Source of the DNA: Eubacteriaceae bacterium
GTDB taxonomy: Bacteria > Bacillota > Clostridia > Peptostreptococcales > Anaerovoracaceae
DNA: 33,599 nt
Direction of reading: 5' to 3'
NCBI GenBank assembly: GCA_022652985.1
Contig: JALCRY010000026.1
Location: 1-33,599, forward strand
In this document: positions 30,786 to 33,599 of the stretch, in pieces
Position numbering within the stretch: the first letter of the stretch is position 1
Layout: every line of letters begins with the position of its first letter
Position numbers and translations under genes: made by a program
Notes under the pieces: generated by a model
What the model was told of the DNA's origin: nothing
What the model saw: the letters and a program-made list of their open reading frames with translations, nothing else
Databases searched by the model: none

Positions 30786-32120
30786 ATGATACAGATACCA
30801 GACAGCGTAAGTGAACATACCAATGTATATGATGTCCTCAAAGAAAGAGGATTCATCGAGCAGTGCACGAACGAAGAAGAGGTCCGCGAGATGCTCGGCA
30901 GAGAGAAGATAAAATTCTACATCGGATTCGATCCGACGGCTGACTGCCTGCACGTAGGACATTTCATGCAGACGATAATCATGATGTACATGCAGAAGTA
31001 CGGTCACACGCCTATCGTTCTCCTCGGAGGCGGCACGGGCATGGTCGGCGACCCTTCGGGCAGAAACGACATGAGAAAGATGATGACAGTCGAGACGATC
31101 GAAAACAACTGCCGTCAGTTCAAGAAGCTGTTTGACAGATACCTCGACTTCGACGATGAATATGAATATTTCGGACATCAGCCGGGAGATCCGGACGATG
31201 CGCCTGTACAGAACAAGGAGCCTGAGGCCGGCAAAGCCATCAGCGTAAACAATGCAAAATGGCTCATGCCTCTCAACTACATCGAGTTCGTACGCGAGAT
31301 CGGCAGACATTTCTCGGTCAACGAGATGCTCCGTATGGAATGCTACAAAGAAAGACTCGAACAGGGACTGACGTTCCTCGAGTTCAACTATTTGCTGATG
31401 CAGAGCTACGACTTCTACGTGATGTCGCATGATATCAACTGCAAGATGCAGTTCGGCGGTAATGACCAGTGGTCGAACATTCTCGGCGGCATCGATCTCG
31501 TAAGACGCAGGGACCAGAAGACGGTTTACGGCCTGACGTTCGCACTCCTCACAAATTCCGAGGGCAAGAAAATGGGCAAGACCGGCAAGGGAGCGCTCTG
31601 GCTCGGAGCCGAGAAGACTTCGCCGTACGAGTTCTACCAGTACTGGAGAAATGTGGCGGACGCAGATGTTGAAAAGTGCCTGAGGATGCTGACATTCCTG
31701 CCGATGGACGAAGTGAAGAGACTCGCATCGCTCCAGGGCGAAGAGATCAACAAGGCGAAGGAGATCCTCGCATTCAAGGTAACTGAGCTCGTTCACGGCA
31801 CAGAGGAAGCGCAGAAGGCCCAGGAAGGCGCCAGAGCTGCGTTCGAAGGCGGAGCTGCGATAGAACATATGCCGACCACAAAGATGACGGAAGCCGACTT
31901 TGCAGGCGACGGCATCGGCGTGCTCGAACTCCTCAGCAGGATCGGTCTGGCGGCGTCGAACAGCGACGCGAGAAGAACCGTTGAACAGGGCGGACTCACC
32001 GTTGCAGGCGAGAAAATCACAGACCCGAAAACGAACATTACTGCAGATAAATTCGACGACGAAGGCAAGCTCCTCATCCAGAAGGGCAAGAAGGTCTTCC
32101 ATATCATCGATATCAAATAG
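30786..32120 (+). CDS. tyrS: Tyrosyl-tRNA synthetase
   Basis: This class I synthetase charges tRNA-Tyr. The 444-residue protein has the HIGH-type motif HVGH (residues 56-59) and the KMSKS-type loop KKMGKT (261-266). A C-terminal S4 RNA-binding domain covers roughly residues 375-440 ([21 protein letters not shown]). The 59-base gap before it is too short for a T-box leader, so it is probably read from the upstream operon. It is slightly longer than the typical 400-420 residues because of insertions around residues 85-160. No terminator is clear before the rplM promoter. Confidence 0.96.
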   Translation: MIQIPDSVSEHTNVYDVLKERGFIEQCTNEEEVREMLGREKIKFYIGFDPTADCLHVGHFMQTIIMMYMQKYGHTPIVLLGGGTGMVGDPSGRNDMRKMMTVETIENNCRQFKKLFDRYLDFDDEYEYFGHQPGDPDDAPVQNKEPEAGKAISVNNAKWLMPLNYIEFVREIGRHFSVNEMLRMECYKERLEQGLTFLEFNYLLMQSYDFYVMSHDINCKMQFGGNDQWSNILGGIDLVRRRDQKTVYGLTFALLTNSEGKKMGKTGKGALWLGAEKTSPYEFYQYWRNVADADVEKCLRMLTFLPMDEVKRLASLQGEEINKAKEILAFKVTELVHGTEEAQKAQEGARAAFEGGAAIEHMPTTKMTEADFAGDGIGVLELLSRIGLAASNSDARRTVEQGGLTVAGEKITDPKTNITADKFDDEGKLLIQKGKKVFHIIDIK

Positions 32121-32137
32121 TCAGGCGGCGAAATTCT

Positions 32138-32166
32138 TTGACAAACGCGTCATGAACGTGTAAAAT
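32138..32166 (+). promoter_or_regulatory. rplM-rpsI promoter
   Basis: TTGACA (32138-32143) and TAAAAT (32161-32166) are 17 bases apart, a near-consensus strong promoter. Confidence 0.85.
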
Positions 32167-32169
32167 ATT

Positions 32170-32345
32170 CATTGCCGTGTGAAAACGGCAGGCAATAGCC
32201 GAGGCAGGGTTCTCACGCCCGGATACCGAGGCTGCTAAAACAATTTTTAGTTATGCCGAACACGATCCGCAGACGGCCGGAAACGACACGCGGGATCCGA
32301 GTAGGCAGTACCGAAAACGTTCGCAGGCGAACCGAGTAGGGAGAA
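32170..32345 (+). ncRNA. Candidate structured 5' leader (L13-leader-like) of rplM-rpsI
   Basis: About 175 bases between the promoter and rplM contain a GCCGT/ACGGC hairpin near 32174, paired GCCGAGGC/CCGAGGC-like segments, a GTTCG/CGAAC hairpin near 32319, and CCGAGTAGG twice (about 32297 and 32332). Leaders regulated by L13 are known upstream of rplM in Firmicutes. The assignment rests on position and secondary structure only. Confidence 0.45.
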
Positions 32346-32357
32346 AGGAAAAGGAAA

Positions 32358-32789
32358 ATGGATAAGTCATTTATTCAGAAGCCTCAGGAGGTAGAACGCA
32401 AGTGGTATCTCGTCGACGCAGAGGGCCAGACTCTCGGCAGAATGGCGGCGCAGATCGCAGCGATCCTCAGAGGCAAGAACAAACCGACATTCACACCGCA
32501 TGTAGACTGCGGAGATTATGTCATCGTGATCAACGCAGAAAAAGTTGCTGTAACAGGCAAGAAGAGACACGACAAGAAGTACGTGAGATTCACCGGCTAT
32601 CCGGGCGGTCTCAGAGAGACAAGCTTCGAAGAGATGATGGCAAAGCATCCTGAAGAAGCAGTACGTCACGCGGTCAAGGGCATGATGCCTAAGGGCAGAC
32701 TTGGCAGACAGATGTACAAGAAACTCAAGGTATATGCAGGACCTGAGCATGATCATGCAGCTCAGAAGCCTGAAAAGATTGAACTTTAG
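32358..32789 (+). CDS. rplM: 50S ribosomal protein uL13
   Basis: This 143-residue large-subunit protein starts with [58 protein letters not shown], characteristic of uL13. It ends with the MLPKGRLG-like segment [31 protein letters not shown]. The ribosome site GGAGAAAGGAAAAGGAAA is purine-rich. It is co-transcribed with rpsI, 17 bases downstream, as in most bacteria. Confidence 0.97.
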   Translation: MDKSFIQKPQEVERKWYLVDAEGQTLGRMAAQIAAILRGKNKPTFTPHVDCGDYVIVINAEKVAVTGKKRHDKKYVRFTGYPGGLRETSFEEMMAKHPEEAVRHAVKGMMPKGRLGRQMYKKLKVYAGPEHDHAAQKPEKIEL

Positions 32790-32806
32790 AAGGGAGGAAC
32801 TGAACA

Positions 32807-33202
32807 ATGGCAAAGATGCAGTATTTCGGCACAGGAAGAAGAAAATCTTCAGTAGCTAGAGTCAGGTTGATCCCGGGCAAAGGCGAAATCACAGTTAATA
32901 AAAAGCCGCTCGACGACTATATCGCACTCGAGATAGTCAAGAGAGAGGTAAGAAGACCTTTCGAGATCGCAGGATGCGACGGCAAGTTCGATGTAATCGC
33001 TACAGTTAGAGGCGGCGGCTACACAGGACAGGCAGGAGCACTCAGACACGGTATCGCAAGAGCTTTATGCCAGGCGGACACTGAAGCTTACAGAGCACCT
33101 CTGAAAGCAGCAGGCTTCCTGACAAGAGACTCGAGAATGAAGGAAAGAAAGAAATACGGACTCAAGAAAGCTCGTAGAGCTTCCCAGTTCAGCAAGAGAT
33201 AA
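32807..33202 (+). CDS. rpsI: 30S ribosomal protein uS9
   Basis: This 131-residue small-subunit protein has a C-terminal tail that reaches the P-site tRNA ([12 protein letters not shown], ending in the conserved SKR). It has the family motif [26 protein letters not shown] and [26 protein letters not shown] precedes the ATG by about seven bases. A strong terminator follows 30 bases after the stop. Confidence 0.98.
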   Translation: MAKMQYFGTGRRKSSVARVRLIPGKGEITVNKKPLDDYIALEIVKREVRRPFEIAGCDGKFDVIATVRGGGYTGQAGALRHGIARALCQADTEAYRAPLKAAGFLTRDSRMKERKKYGLKKARRASQFSKR

Positions 33203-33230
33203 TCATTACTCGGGCAAACAAAACCGAAAC

Positions 33231-33264
33231 AAAAGTCTTCCGCATTATGCGGGAGACTTTTTTC
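33231..33264 (+). terminator. Terminator after rpsI
   Basis: AAAGTCT-TCCGC and GCGGGA-GACTTT arms with an ATTAT loop, followed by TTTTTT. Confidence 0.85.
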
Positions 33265-33272
33265 GTCTGAAT

Positions 33273-33421
33273 GAAACCGGCGCGCGGGACGATTTGTACC
33301 GCGCCGCGCCGGTTTCTGTCTAATGGAGTGCGCTCCTGGTTTCTCAGGAGCGTTCAATTTTTGATGAAATGAGGAAACCGTGGTGCAGATCCGGGTGATC
33401 CGCAAATCTGCACCACGGTTT
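33273..33421. repeat. Three further consecutive hairpins between rpsI and the window end
   Basis: GAAACCGGCGCG/CGCGCCGGTTTC (33273-33284 and 33305-33316, perfect 12 bp) comes first. CGCTCCTG/CAGGAGCG (33331-33338 and 33345-33352) is followed by TTCAATTTTT. AAACCGTGGTGCAGAT/ATCTGCACCACGGTTT (33375-33390 and 33406-33421, perfect 16 bp) comes last. The 358-bp stretch after rpsI has no gene until 33561. Confidence 0.8.
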
Positions 33422-33474
33422 TCAACGTTTGAAGCCCCTCATCGGCGGCGTGGAGACGAAAATTCCTGCTGAGC

Positions 33475-33599
33475 TGTAAATGGTAATATAAAAATGTACA
33501 AAAAGTGGAATTTAAAAATGTACAATTTCAGCTGAGATGCTAATGTGGTTCATGGAGGTGATGAAATCCATGAATGAAAAGCTGCTTGCTCAGCTGGAG
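33475..33599 (+). mobile_element. Probable left end of an insertion sequence (IS21-like), truncated by the window
   Basis: From TGTAAATGG at 33475 the base composition becomes AT-rich and the word AAAAATGTACAA appears twice (about 33491 and 33515). Multiple terminal repeats of this kind, starting with TGT and containing TGTACA, are typical of IS21-family ends. A coding region begins shortly after, as expected. The rest of the element is outside the window, so the family call is tentative. Confidence 0.4.
33561..33599 (+). CDS. Start of an open reading frame (3' truncated), possibly transposase-associated
   Basis: ATG at 33561 follows GGAGGTG directly upstream, or the second ATG at 33570 may be used. 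Thirteen codons are visible (MKSMNEKLLAQLE). This is too short for a family call. Its position behind IS-like terminal repeats suggests it belongs to the mobile element. Confidence 0.35.
   Translation, partial: MKSMNEKLLAQLE

Overview
The window is a 33.6 kb piece of a bacterial chromosome. The gene content suggests an anaerobic member of the Bacillota, class Clostridia. Pointers are a butyrate-type 3-hydroxybutyryl-CoA dehydrogenase, ATP-dependent PEP carboxykinase, an FprA flavodiiron protein, a class B sortase, Firmicute-type neighbourhoods (rho, prmC, rpmE, prfA, sua5, rpiB, upp) and strong AAGGAGG ribosome binding sites. An Anaerovoracaceae/Mogibacterium-like lineage would fit, but genus is a guess. 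No tRNA, rRNA, CRISPR array, prophage or plasmid origin was seen.

Layout. 1-2195: the 3' part of a methionine gamma-lyase-type enzyme, then a YkvI-type permease. 2196-2905: noncoding, with GC-rich direct repeats and copy 1 of a 180-bp structured repeat. 2906-5657: a Ser/Gly/Tyr-rich membrane protein divergent from a class B sortase. 5727-8227: TetR regulator divergent from an ABC exporter pair. 8329-9334: leftward gpx-ohrR peroxide module, followed by copy 2 of the structured repeat. 9948-13820: cvpA (leftward), then tadA, a secreted or membrane protein with a lysine-rich tail, ispE and a GntR regulator. 13880-17967: htrA divergent from hslO, a DUF1934 protein, a 32-residue membrane microprotein and an AEC permease. 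18110-22174: hbd, pckA and leftward fprA. 22175-23203: 1 kb noncoding with an 85-bp hairpin array. 23204-33202: a translation and RNA block (rho, prmC, rpmE, prfA, sua5, rpiB, upp, tyrS, rplM, rpsI). 33203-33599: four hairpins and what looks like the left end of an insertion sequence.

How genes work together. rho, prmC and prfA cover transcription and translation termination: PrmC methylates the GGQ glutamine of the release factor encoded two genes away. gpx and ohrR form a peroxide-response unit, and hslO, htrA and fprA add protein-quality and oxygen defence. hbd has a near-perfect match to the clostridial Rex operator just downstream of its promoter, so NADH/NAD+ control is likely.

Most unusual signals. 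(1) The 8-mer ATTACTGC (either strand) occurs 22 times by my reading, where about one is expected by chance. It falls in all three codon frames, in both orientations and between genes, like a DNA-uptake or Chi-type word. (2) Three kinds of hairpin-rich intergenic repeats share a GGTAC-centred design. (3) Several housekeeping proteins carry long charged low-complexity extensions: Rho has an insert of about 300 residues and PrmC a tail of about 140 residues with an 11-residue period.
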